A stretch of DNA of 64,000 nucleotides from Phycisphaeraceae bacterium (GTDB taxonomy: Bacteria > Planctomycetota > Phycisphaerae > Phycisphaerales > UBA1924): NCBI GenBank assembly GCA_019636845.1, contig JAHBWV010000001.1, positions 1,674,001 to 1,738,000 of the forward strand, given 5' to 3'. The notes under the pieces were generated by a model. It saw nothing but the letters and a program-made list of their open reading frames with translations. It made no database searches and was not told the origin of the DNA. Positions 36,326 to 44,263 of this stretch are shown one piece after another. Position numbers and translations under genes: made by a program. The stretch's first letter is position 1. Each line of letters begins with the position of its first letter.

Positions 36326-38248
36326 ATGGCACGCCGCCTCGCCGATCTCGCCCGTGCATCCATCGCTTCTCTCGCTCTCTCGATGCTCACTGCCCACGCC
36401 TTGGCGCAGTACATCGTCAACGTCGGTGTTGATGCCCCCGATGCCGACCTGACCGATGGCGTCGCTGACATCGACCTCGTCACCCCCGGGCTCCAGACCT
36501 CGCTCCGCGCTGCGATCCAGGAGATCAACCTCCTCCCCGTCGGGCCCGTGTACACCATCCAGTTCGCGCACAACTCCATCCTCCTCTCCTTCGGGGGCGT
36601 CGGCGACGACACCGCGCTCATCGGCGACCTCGACATCAGAAACAGCGTCGCCATCCTCGGCAACGGCCAGGGCGTCACCACCATCGACGGATCGGTACAC
36701 GCCGACCGCGCCTTCCACATCATCAACATCCCCGGCATCGTCGTCGAGTTCCGCGATCTCTCCATCATCGACGCCACCAGCCCCACGTCTCCCTTCGGGC
36801 CAGGACAAGGCGGCGCGATCAAGCACGATGGTGGCGACCTGATCATCGACAACGTCGCATTCGTCAGGTGCCGCGCCATCGGCTCGGCAAACAGCGACGG
36901 CGGCGCGATCCACTCCTCCGCCCGCCTCAGCTCCAACAACTGCTACTTTGAAGCAAATCGCGCCGACGGCAACGGCGGCTCCATCCACTCCGACGCCTAC
37001 TGCGGCTCAACCAACGAGGCCCACATCCAGAACGTCGCAAACCGCCGTGGCGGGGCCGTCCACTCCACCGGCTTCTACGACACCATCTCATCCCGTTACC
37101 TCGGCAACCGCGCCCAGCTCCAGGGCGGCGCGGTCTACATCGCAACCGGCGCACAGGGCTCCTTCCTCTTCGATCACTTCGAAGCGAACGAGTCCGCCGC
37201 TTCAGGAGGCGCGATCGCCAACGCCGGACCCATCGACGTCCAGAACTCACGCTTCATCCTCAATCGCTGCACCGGCTCCGGCGGAGCCATCAGGATCAGC
37301 GCCGACTCCACCATCACGCAGTGCACCATCGACGCCAACGTAGCAAACTCCTTCGGCGGCGCCATCGCACTCGACTTCTCTGCAACCGCGACCATCTCCC
37401 AGATCGACGCCTTCCTCAACATCGCCAGGCAATCCGGAGGAGCGATCTCCAACGGAGGCGTCCTTTACCTCAAGAACTCAACGCTCCGCGACAACTTCGC
37501 TGACGGAACCGCCTCCGTCGGTGCCGGCGGCGCGGGCATCTACAACCTCGGCTACATCGACATCGTCAACTCCACCATCATGTACAACCACGCACCCGCG
37601 GGCAGGGGAGCCGGAATCCTCAACGCAGGCATCAACAGCACCGCAGACATCACCTCAACCACCATCGCATTCAACGACGCCGCCATCGGCCACTCCCTTT
37701 ACAGTGGCGGCGGCTTCGGCCCTGCCTTCACAAACACCACCTACACCGTGCTCTTCACAACCTTCCCCGGCCCAGGCGTCGCCGGCCCCGACCCCATCGC
37801 CTCACTCGGCTGGAACTTCGACGCCGACGGCACCGCCCTCCTCACCGGGCCCGGCGACATCTCCGGCACACCCGGCTCGCCCTTGGATCCGATGCTCACC
37901 CCACCGCTCTTCGTCCCCGGCTCCAGAGGACCCATGCTCCTCCCCGTCGCGCCCAGCCCCCTCCGCCAGGCAGGAGGCCCCGGCCCCATCACCTCACCCA
38001 GCGGCAACATCATCCTCGACGATCAGGCCCAGCGCGCCCGCCCACCGCACTCCGCCGACATCGGAGCCGCACAAGAGCCATGCCGCGCCGACTATAACCT
38101 CGACGGGCTCGCCGACATCCTCGACATCCTCGATTTCTTCAACGACTTCGGCAACCTCAACCCACGCGCCGATGTCAACCTCGACGGCATCATCGACATC
38201 CAGGACTTCCTCGACTTCTTCAACTGGTTCGGCATCGGCTGCCCGTGA
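36326..38248 (+). CDS. Secreted right-handed beta-helix protein with C-terminal dockerin-like repeats
   Basis: The 640-residue protein has a signal peptide (SIASLALSMLTAHALA). About 450 residues of short imperfect repeats with GGAI(H/R/S) turns follow (DGGAIHSSARLSSNNCYF, GGSIHSDAYCG, GGAVHSTGF, GGAIANAGPIDVQNSRF, GGAISNGGVLYLKNSTL), the pattern of polymorphic outer-membrane / parallel beta-helix proteins. The last 55 residues hold two Asp-rich loops (DYNLDGLADILDILDFFNDF and DVNLDGIIDIQDFLDFFNWF) resembling dockerin type I calcium motifs, ending GIGCP. CGGAGG lies five bases before ATG 36326. It is probably a cell-surface or matrix protein. Confidence 0.82.
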   Translation: MARRLADLARASIASLALSMLTAHALAQYIVNVGVDAPDADLTDGVADIDLVTPGLQTSLRAAIQEINLLPVGPVYTIQFAHNSILLSFGGVGDDTALIGDLDIRNSVAILGNGQGVTTIDGSVHADRAFHIINIPGIVVEFRDLSIIDATSPTSPFGPGQGGAIKHDGGDLIIDNVAFVRCRAIGSANSDGGAIHSSARLSSNNCYFEANRADGNGGSIHSDAYCGSTNEAHIQNVANRRGGAVHSTGFYDTISSRYLGNRAQLQGGAVYIATGAQGSFLFDHFEANESAASGGAIANAGPIDVQNSRFILNRCTGSGGAIRISADSTITQCTIDANVANSFGGAIALDFSATATISQIDAFLNIARQSGGAISNGGVLYLKNSTLRDNFADGTASVGAGGAGIYNLGYIDIVNSTIMYNHAPAGRGAGILNAGINSTADITSTTIAFNDAAIGHSLYSGGGFGPAFTNTTYTVLFTTFPGPGVAGPDPIASLGWNFDADGTALLTGPGDISGTPGSPLDPMLTPPLFVPGSRGPMLLPVAPSPLRQAGGPGPITSPSGNIILDDQAQRARPPHSADIGAAQEPCRADYNLDGLADILDILDFFNDFGNLNPRADVNLDGIIDIQDFLDFFNWFGIGCP

Positions 38249-38271
38249 TCGAATCCGATGCATTTGGGTCG

Positions 38272-38290
38272 ATCGGCTCTCAGAGCCGAT
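38272..38290. terminator. Hairpin between convergent genes
   Basis: ATCGGCTC-TCA-GAGCCGAT forms an 8-bp stem 23 bases after the beta-helix gene stop and 29 bases before the end of the convergent oxidoreductase gene. There is no strong T-run, so it is only a candidate bidirectional terminator. Confidence 0.45.
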
Positions 38291-38318
38291 TCTCGCTCCT
38301 CGGCGGAGTTCTTTGTCT

Positions 38319-39500
38319 TCACATCACCCTCTTCAACGAAAACGGTCCCGCAGCACCGCCCAGCATCTCCTCAACAGCCATCGCCGCTGTGCGATGCGCC
38401 AGCGACATCCCATGCCCAGTGAACCCTCCGCAGAACCACACGCGATCATTCCACCCCTTCCCCCTCCCAAGACTCCCCACCAGCGGCAGCCCGTCCGGCG
38501 AAAATCCCATCACCCCCGTCCATCGCGCCACCACATCCACACGCTCCGCGCCGAGCGCCTCGCACGCGAATCGCTCGATCAATCCCTGAACATCCTCCGT
38601 CGGGCGATCCTCATACCCGACCTCAACATCCTCCCTATGCACGCGGCAGCCGCCGAACACCAGCGTTCCGTCATACCCCTCTCGAAAGTACTCCGACCCG
38701 TGGTTCGCGTAATAGTTCATCGCCAGCGTCCGACCCTCCGCGCGAATCGCCAGCATCTGCCCCCTGCGTGGCGTCACCACTCCCGCGAGCTCCGGCACAA
38801 GCAGCCCCGCATACGCGTTCGTCGCGATAAACACCCTCCCCGCGTTCACCACGCCGTCCGTCATCCGCACAGACAACGCGCTCCCCGCATCGTCAATCCC
38901 AAGCACCTCCTGCCCCTCAAGCACAGGACACCCACACAGACCCCGCAGATGCTCCACCAGCTCCACCGGGTTGCAGCACGCATCCTCGGGATTCACAAGC
39001 CCCATCGCCCCGCGTGATCTCGCGAGCGCCCCATTCCAAAGCGAATCCGAGGGTGCCTCCCCACCCCCGGCACCGATCACCTCTGTCGCAAAGCCGTCCT
39101 CTCGCAGCAACGCTGCCGACTTCTCGATCTGCGCTCGCTCATCCTCCGTCAACGCAACCAGGCACGACGGCCTCGCGCGATACGAGCCCAACCGCTCGAT
39201 CCCCGCACGCCGCAGCATCGCGAGATTCTCCTCACTCACACGCCAGAGCGTCCTCGCGACCTCACGCCCGTACTGCTCACACGCCGCCCAGTAGTTGTCC
39301 GCCGCCCCTCGCATGAGAAACCCCGCATTGCGCCCGCTCGCGCCGGCTCCCGCGGAATGTCGCTCGATCACAACCGCCCGAAGACCTCGCCTCGTCAACG
39401 CCGCCGCGGCCGACAACCCGCATATCCCCGCGCCAATCACCGCAACGTCACAAGACCGAACCCCAAGCGTCATGCTCCGCCGCCAGATGCTCACCGTCAT
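38319..39500 (-). CDS. FAD-dependent amino acid/amine oxidoreductase (DAO family)
   Basis: The 393-residue protein has the FAD-binding CDVAVIGAGICGLSAAAAL (GxGxxG at 23-28), VIERHSAGAGASGRNAGFL typical of the DAO/GlcD-like oxidase group, and a C-terminal FAD motif with GFSPDGLPLVGSLG and FCGGFTGHGMSLAHRTA. It most resembles gamma-glutamylputrescine oxidase-type enzymes, but the substrate is not determined. The ATG overlaps the glycerate kinase stop (ATGA). Confidence 0.88.
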   Translation of the reverse strand: MTVSIWRRSMTLGVRSCDVAVIGAGICGLSAAAALTRRGLRAVVIERHSAGAGASGRNAGFLMRGAADNYWAACEQYGREVARTLWRVSEENLAMLRRAGIERLGSYRARPSCLVALTEDERAQIEKSAALLREDGFATEVIGAGGGEAPSDSLWNGALARSRGAMGLVNPEDACCNPVELVEHLRGLCGCPVLEGQEVLGIDDAGSALSVRMTDGVVNAGRVFIATNAYAGLLVPELAGVVTPRRGQMLAIRAEGRTLAMNYYANHGSEYFREGYDGTLVFGGCRVHREDVEVGYEDRPTEDVQGLIERFACEALGAERVDVVARWTGVMGFSPDGLPLVGSLGRGKGWNDRVWFCGGFTGHGMSLAHRTAAMAVEEMLGGAAGPFSLKRVM

Positions 39501-40891
39501 CGCACACCTCCCTCGGGCAACGCCATTCCACCCACGATCGCAACCATCACATCATTCACATTCGTGCCCGTCGGTCCCGTCCGAATCAGCGATCCCGAGG
39601 CCCCCAACGCGCGATGGCTGTCATGCTCCCGCAGCGCGACCTCGGCATCAACACCCGCCACACGAATCCTCTCCCACGTCTCCCCCGTCGCCCACGCCCC
39701 CGCGGCATTCGTTGGCCCGTCGATCCCATCCGTCCCGAACGCGAGAACCAGAGCGTCCGCTCTACCAGCCATCGCCCTCGCCGCCGCCAGCACAAACTCC
39801 TGATTCCTCCCCCCTACACCGCTCCGATCTCCGACCGTCACAGTCGTCTCTCCGCCCCACACAATCCCCATAGCCCCAGCGCTCGCCGCCCCCCGTGCCA
39901 TCTCAACAACCATCTCTCGCCCACGATCCGCCGCCTCGCCCACAGCGCCCCCACGCACGGAGAGAACCCGCACGCCGCGCCCCATGATCGCTTCTTCCGC
40001 CGCACGCATCGCGTCCGCGTTGCTCCCGATGATCCGCTGGCGAACCCTGTCGAAACACGGATCACCCGGCTTCGCTGTCTCTGCGATCTCTCCCCTCACT
40101 CCACGCTCAAGATGAGCCCACACCGCGGGCGCGTCCTCTCTCGACACCCCACGCTCCCTCATCGCCTCCAACGCATCGGCATACGTCGTCGGATCCGGCG
40201 CAAGCGGCCCCGAAGCGATCACGGACAGATCATCCCCCATCACATCCGACACAACCAGCGACACCACGCGCGAGTACCCACTCGCCAACCGTGCCAACCC
40301 CCCGCCCTTCAGCCGCTCGACATGCTTCCTCACCGAGTTCAACTCATCAACTGTCCCTCCGGCACGCATCATCCTCATCGACACCGCCGCAACATCGCCG
40401 ACCGACAACCCATCCGCCGGCGACACAAGATGCGCCGATCCCCCGCCCGAGACCAGCACGAGCAGCGTCCGCCCCTCGCCCCGCGAGGCGCCCTCTCGAA
40501 CAAACCGCTCCACACGCGCCGTCGCAGAGACATTCCGCTCCGTCGGGCTCGGATGGTCAACCTCTACAACCTCGATCCGTGCACGCCCGACCCTACGGAG
40601 CCCCCGCGCCGATGGCGTGAGCACAATCCCTCTGGCAATCCGCCCCCCTCCTTGCCCCCCCTCCCTGTCCCCAACTCCCACCTCAAGCATCTCAAGCACC
40701 GCTTCTGCAAGCCCTGCCGATGCCTTCCCGATCCCCACCACATCGATCCCGCACCCGCTCGTATCCGAAAGCATCTCCTCAACCCGCGGCCACGCCCGCG
40801 CCACCATCGCCGCTGGTCCCACGCGATCAACCACTTCGCGCACGATCCCCTCGCACATCTCTCTCACGATCTCTTCGTTCACACCATTCAC
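39497..40891 (-). CDS. Glycerate 2-kinase (DUF4147/MOFRL family)
   Basis: The ~464-residue enzyme would phosphorylate D-glycerate with ATP to 2-phosphoglycerate. Family signatures: VVGIGKASAGLAEAVLEML, VDHPSPTERN, LVLVSGGGSAHLVSPADG, LNSVRKHVERLKGGGLARLA, SLVVSDVMGDDLSVIASGP, and the MOFRL segment GGETTVTVGDRSGVGGRNQE FVLAAA. GTG 40891, just past the upstream stop, is the likely start; a GTG at 40927 would overlap the transporter gene by 35 bases. With the adjacent oxidoreductase and aminotransferase it may serve serine/glycine or glyoxylate-type carbon use. Confidence 0.9.
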   Translation of the reverse strand: MNGVNEEIVREMCEGIVREVVDRVGPAAMVARAWPRVEEMLSDTSGCGIDVVGIGKASAGLAEAVLEMLEVGVGDREGGQGGGRIARGIVLTPSARGLRRVGRARIEVVEVDHPSPTERNVSATARVERFVREGASRGEGRTLLVLVSGGGSAHLVSPADGLSVGDVAAVSMRMMRAGGTVDELNSVRKHVERLKGGGLARLASGYSRVVSLVVSDVMGDDLSVIASGPLAPDPTTYADALEAMRERGVSREDAPAVWAHLERGVRGEIAETAKPGDPCFDRVRQRIIGSNADAMRAAEEAIMGRGVRVLSVRGGAVGEAADRGREMVVEMARGAASAGAMGIVWGGETTVTVGDRSGVGGRNQEFVLAAARAMAGRADALVLAFGTDGIDGPTNAAGAWATGETWERIRVAGVDAEVALREHDSHRALGASGSLIRTGPTGTNVNDVMVAIVGGMALPEGGVR

Positions 40892-40892
40892 A

Positions 40893-42326
40893 TCACAGAA
40901 TGTACAGCATCGCCGCGATCCACACACCCCCGACAGCCATCACACATGCCGTATATCCCACGATCTCTCTCGCTCTCACCCGCGTGATCGCCAACAGCGG
41001 CAGCGCCCAGAACGGCTGGAGCATGTTCGTCAACTGGTCCCCGTAGGCGATCGCCATCACCGCCTCACCCAGGGGCGTCCCCATCGCCGACGCCGATTCG
41101 ATCGCGATCGGCCCCTGCACAGCCCACTGGCCCCCTCCAGAAGGCACGAACAGATTGACCAGCGCCGCTGACAGAAACCCCAGCACCGGCAGCGATCGCT
41201 CATCCGCAACCGAAACCATCCCCTCCGCGATCATCCGAACCAGCCCAGACTCCTGCATCATCGACATGATCCCCGCATACAACGGGAACTGGATGATCAC
41301 GCCCACACACCCCCGCGCCGCATCCTCCGCCGCCCGCGCGTACGCCCCCATCGATCCGTGACAAAGCAGCCCCACAGCGAACATCGCGAGGTTGATCTCA
41401 TTCAACCCCACCGTTCTCCACCCACGCTCCGAAACATACATCCCGACCATTCCCATCGCCAGCAACCCCAGAACCCACCCCGGCACACGCGAACGCTCGA
41501 GCCACCTCGGTATCGCGCCCGCCCCACACCCCTCATCCTCTTCTCTCTCGCTCTCGTTCTCCCCCGCGCACACCCTCACGCCCCGTGGCAACTCGCCACT
41601 CCCCGTGCGCGGCGCCAGCAGCCACACCGTCAGCGGCACAATCACCAGCAATCCACCCGTCACAATCAGGTTCAAGGTCGAGCCCAGCGTCTGGTCCAGA
41701 CCGATCCACGCTCCGCTCGCCGGCGCGTGCGCCGCCAGCACCTCGCGCGGAAGCGTCGCCCCCGCCTTCTCAACCGTCACCACGCTCAGCGGCGCGCTCC
41801 CCGACATACCCCCGTGCCACACCATCATCGTGGTGTACCCCGCCGCAGCGAGCACCGGGTAGCTGAACCCAACACCCCGCGATGCCAGTGCCCTCCCCAC
41901 CTCACGCGCCAGTATCGCCCCGACAATCAGCCCCAGACCCCAGTTCACAATCCCCGCAAGACACGCAACGCACGCCACCATCGCCGCGCCGCTTCGTCCA
42001 TCACGCGCAACACCCGACATCCGACGCAGCAACCTCGCGACCGGCCCGCTCTCCGCCAACGCGTGACCCGTCACCATCACCAGGCACATCTGCATCGAGA
42101 ACGCAAGCAGCGACCACATCCCCGGACCGTCGAGCCCGCCCCACGCGCGCATCGTTGCCGTCGCTCGCTCACCAACACCCAGCTCCCGGCCCGGATAACC
42201 CACCCCGATCGCAATCGCGCCGGTCAGCAGCGTCAACAGAAGCGCGAGCACAAACGGATCCGGCGCACAACGCCTGAACACGCCGCTGATCCACGCTCCG
42301 ATCGCCCGGATCCATCCCCCGCTCAT
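40893..42326 (-). CDS. atoE: Short-chain fatty acid transporter (AtoE-like)
   Basis: The 477-residue inner-membrane protein has about 12 hydrophobic segments. Typical AtoE segments are RCAPDPFVLALLLTLLTGAI, GYTTMMVWHGGMSGSAPLSV, FPLYAGIMSMMQESGLVRMI and NLFVPSGGGQWAVQGPI. It probably imports short-chain fatty acids or similar carboxylates. The ATG at 42326 overlaps the aminotransferase stop (ATGA). Confidence 0.9.
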   Translation of the reverse strand: MSGGWIRAIGAWISGVFRRCAPDPFVLALLLTLLTGAIAIGVGYPGRELGVGERATATMRAWGGLDGPGMWSLLAFSMQMCLVMVTGHALAESGPVARLLRRMSGVARDGRSGAAMVACVACLAGIVNWGLGLIVGAILAREVGRALASRGVGFSYPVLAAAGYTTMMVWHGGMSGSAPLSVVTVEKAGATLPREVLAAHAPASGAWIGLDQTLGSTLNLIVTGGLLVIVPLTVWLLAPRTGSGELPRGVRVCAGENESEREEDEGCGAGAIPRWLERSRVPGWVLGLLAMGMVGMYVSERGWRTVGLNEINLAMFAVGLLCHGSMGAYARAAEDAARGCVGVIIQFPLYAGIMSMMQESGLVRMIAEGMVSVADERSLPVLGFLSAALVNLFVPSGGGQWAVQGPIAIESASAMGTPLGEAVMAIAYGDQLTNMLQPFWALPLLAITRVRAREIVGYTACVMAVGGVWIAAMLYIL

Positions 42327-43534
42327 GCCGACCTCCCGATCAACCCCTCTCGCCACACACGCATTCGCTCGATCGCCGCCTCTAACGTCTCTCGACGCTT
42401 GCAGAACGCAAATCGCACAAACGACGCTCCATCCTCGGGCCGCTCGTAGAACGCGCTCGGCGGAATCGCCGCCACACCACCCCGCACCACAAGATCGCGG
42501 CACAACTCCACGTCATTCTCAAACCCCAGCATCCGATGATCCGCCATGATGAAGTACGACCCTTCGACAGGCATCACGCCGAAACCCATCTCCGCGAGCG
42601 CGCCGCCCAGCAGCCCCAACCCCGTCCGATACTCCTCGACCAGCGACGCCACATACGCATCCCCAGGCCCCCCCGGCCGGATCGCCTCCGCACACGCGAT
42701 CTGCATCGGTGTCGAGACAGCGAACGTCAGAAACTGATGCGCCGCTCGCACGCCCGCCACCAGCCCCGCCGGTCCGATTGCCCATCCGATCTTCCAACCC
42801 GTCACGCTGAACGACTTCCCGATGCTTGAGAGTGTCAGCGTCCGATCCTCCATCCCCGGCAGCGTCGCCATCCGAATGTGCGGCCGATTCTCGCGATACA
42901 CCAGCCGCTCGTACACCTCATCCGTGATCGCAACCACGCCCCATCGCGCACACAGCCGCGCGATCACCAGCAACTCCTCCCGCGTGAACACCTTTCCCGT
43001 CGGGTTGTGAGGCGTGTTCACAAGGATCGCCCGCGTCCTCTCTCCGAACGCCTCCTCCAATTCACGCTGATCAAACTCCCACCCCCTCACCCCCGGGATC
43101 AACCGCACCGGCCGGACCCGCGCCCCCGCCATCGAAGCGCAGGCGCGATACGAGTCATAGAACGGCTCGAACATCACCACCTCATCCCCCGGCTCGATCA
43201 ATCCGAGGAACGTCGCGGCCAACGCCTCCGTACACCCGCTCGTCACCAGCACCTGACGGTCGGCATCAATCGACAACCCCGTCTCAGCCCTCCACCTCGC
43301 GCCGATCGCTTCGCAGAGCAGCGGATGCCCCAGCATCCGCGCATACTGGTTCTGCCCCGCGTCGATCGCGGCCTTCGCGCCCTCTCTCAGAAACGCGGGC
43401 CCGTCAAAGTCAGGAAACCCCTGCGACAGATTCGTTGCTTTGTGCTCGGTCGCAAGACGCGTCATCTCCGCAAAGATGCTCGTGCCGAACGACGCCACTC
43501 GCGATGCCATGCCCCGTATCTGCTTCTCGCTCAT
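42323..43534 (-). CDS. Class I/II PLP-dependent aminotransferase (YbdL/kynurenine aminotransferase-like)
   Basis: The 403-residue enzyme has the PLP lysine Lys240 in SSIGKSFSVTGWKIGW, Asn177 in NTPHNPTGKVF, Asp205 in ITDEVYERLVY and the N-terminal NLSQGFPDFDGP typical of the methionine/kynurenine aminotransferase subgroup. The amino donor is not certain. It is the first gene of an overlapping run with the fatty acid transporter, glycerate kinase and oxidoreductase. Confidence 0.92.
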   Translation of the reverse strand: MSEKQIRGMASRVASFGTSIFAEMTRLATEHKATNLSQGFPDFDGPAFLREGAKAAIDAGQNQYARMLGHPLLCEAIGARWRAETGLSIDADRQVLVTSGCTEALAATFLGLIEPGDEVVMFEPFYDSYRACASMAGARVRPVRLIPGVRGWEFDQRELEEAFGERTRAILVNTPHNPTGKVFTREELLVIARLCARWGVVAITDEVYERLVYRENRPHIRMATLPGMEDRTLTLSSIGKSFSVTGWKIGWAIGPAGLVAGVRAAHQFLTFAVSTPMQIACAEAIRPGGPGDAYVASLVEEYRTGLGLLGGALAEMGFGVMPVEGSYFIMADHRMLGFENDVELCRDLVVRGGVAAIPPSAFYERPEDGASFVRFAFCKRRETLEAAIERMRVWREGLIGRSA

Positions 43535-43546
43535 GTGAGCAAGATA

Positions 43547-44263
43547 TCAGCGTTCCCCGCCCCGCGCAGCCGATCGGAGTTCTTCCGCACGCTTCCCGCC
43601 CATTCCCCGCATCTCCATCGCGATCACACATCCTTCCGCGATCGGATACCACCTCGTCCCTCGCTCGCTCGCAACCCTCCCCCCCGAAGTGAACCGGCTG
43701 AACGCCGGCAGAATCAGCCGCCGCGCCGCGACCACAAACGCGGGCACCTTCACCCCGCCGACAGAGAGAGCCGGATGCAGATGCCCCGCGATCATGCCGC
43801 AGCCCGGCCGTGCCTCCCCCGGCTCGTGAACGATACGGATCGAACCCTCTTGCATCTCATCCCGGATGTCGAGCAGACCCCACACCCGCTCCACCGCATC
43901 GATGCGCCGGTCATGGTTCCCCCTCACCAGCGTGAACTGCACGCCCAGAGACCTCAACGCATCCAGACGCGCCGCGACACGATCCGTCAACGCCGCCGTG
44001 AGGCCCGCGTGCGCATGGATCAGATCTCCCGCGATCACCACCCGCTCCGCGCCCGCCGATGCGACCACGCGCTCCAACCGCTCGAACTGCTCATCAAGGT
44101 CCACATCCGGCACCGGCAGCCCCGCGACCCGCATCGTCTCCGACTTCCCGAGGTGCAGGTCCGACACGATCACCATCCCACGCGACGCCCACCACGCCGC
44201 ACGATCCGGCATCAGCGTGATCGCCTCCCCCGCAATGTCGATCGTGACGCATCCTTCTCCCAT
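43547..44263 (-). CDS. pdeM: Ligase-associated DNA damage response endonuclease PdeM
   Basis: The 238-residue metallophosphoesterase has all calcineurin-like blocks: SDLHLGK (Asp35, His37), GDLIH (Asp80), GNHDRR (Asn116, His117) and GHLHP (His161, His163). The segment SDLHLGKSETMRVAGLPVP matches PdeM. It overlaps the 3' end of the Lhr-like helicase gene by 52 bases, which fits the ligase-associated repair cluster found in many bacteria. The ligase and exonuclease partners are not in the window. Confidence 0.9.
   Translation of the reverse strand: MGEGCVTIDIAGEAITLMPDRAAWWASRGMVIVSDLHLGKSETMRVAGLPVPDVDLDEQFERLERVVASAGAERVVIAGDLIHAHAGLTAALTDRVAARLDALRSLGVQFTLVRGNHDRRIDAVERVWGLLDIRDEMQEGSIRIVHEPGEARPGCGMIAGHLHPALSVGGVKVPAFVVAARRLILPAFSRFTSGGRVASERGTRWYPIAEGCVIAMEMRGMGGKRAEELRSAARGGER

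Noticed and set aside
37521..39017. Plus-strand 498-codon frame
   Set aside because: Pro/Ser/Thr/Arg-rich translation crossing the beta-helix gene end and the antisense of the oxidoreductase gene.
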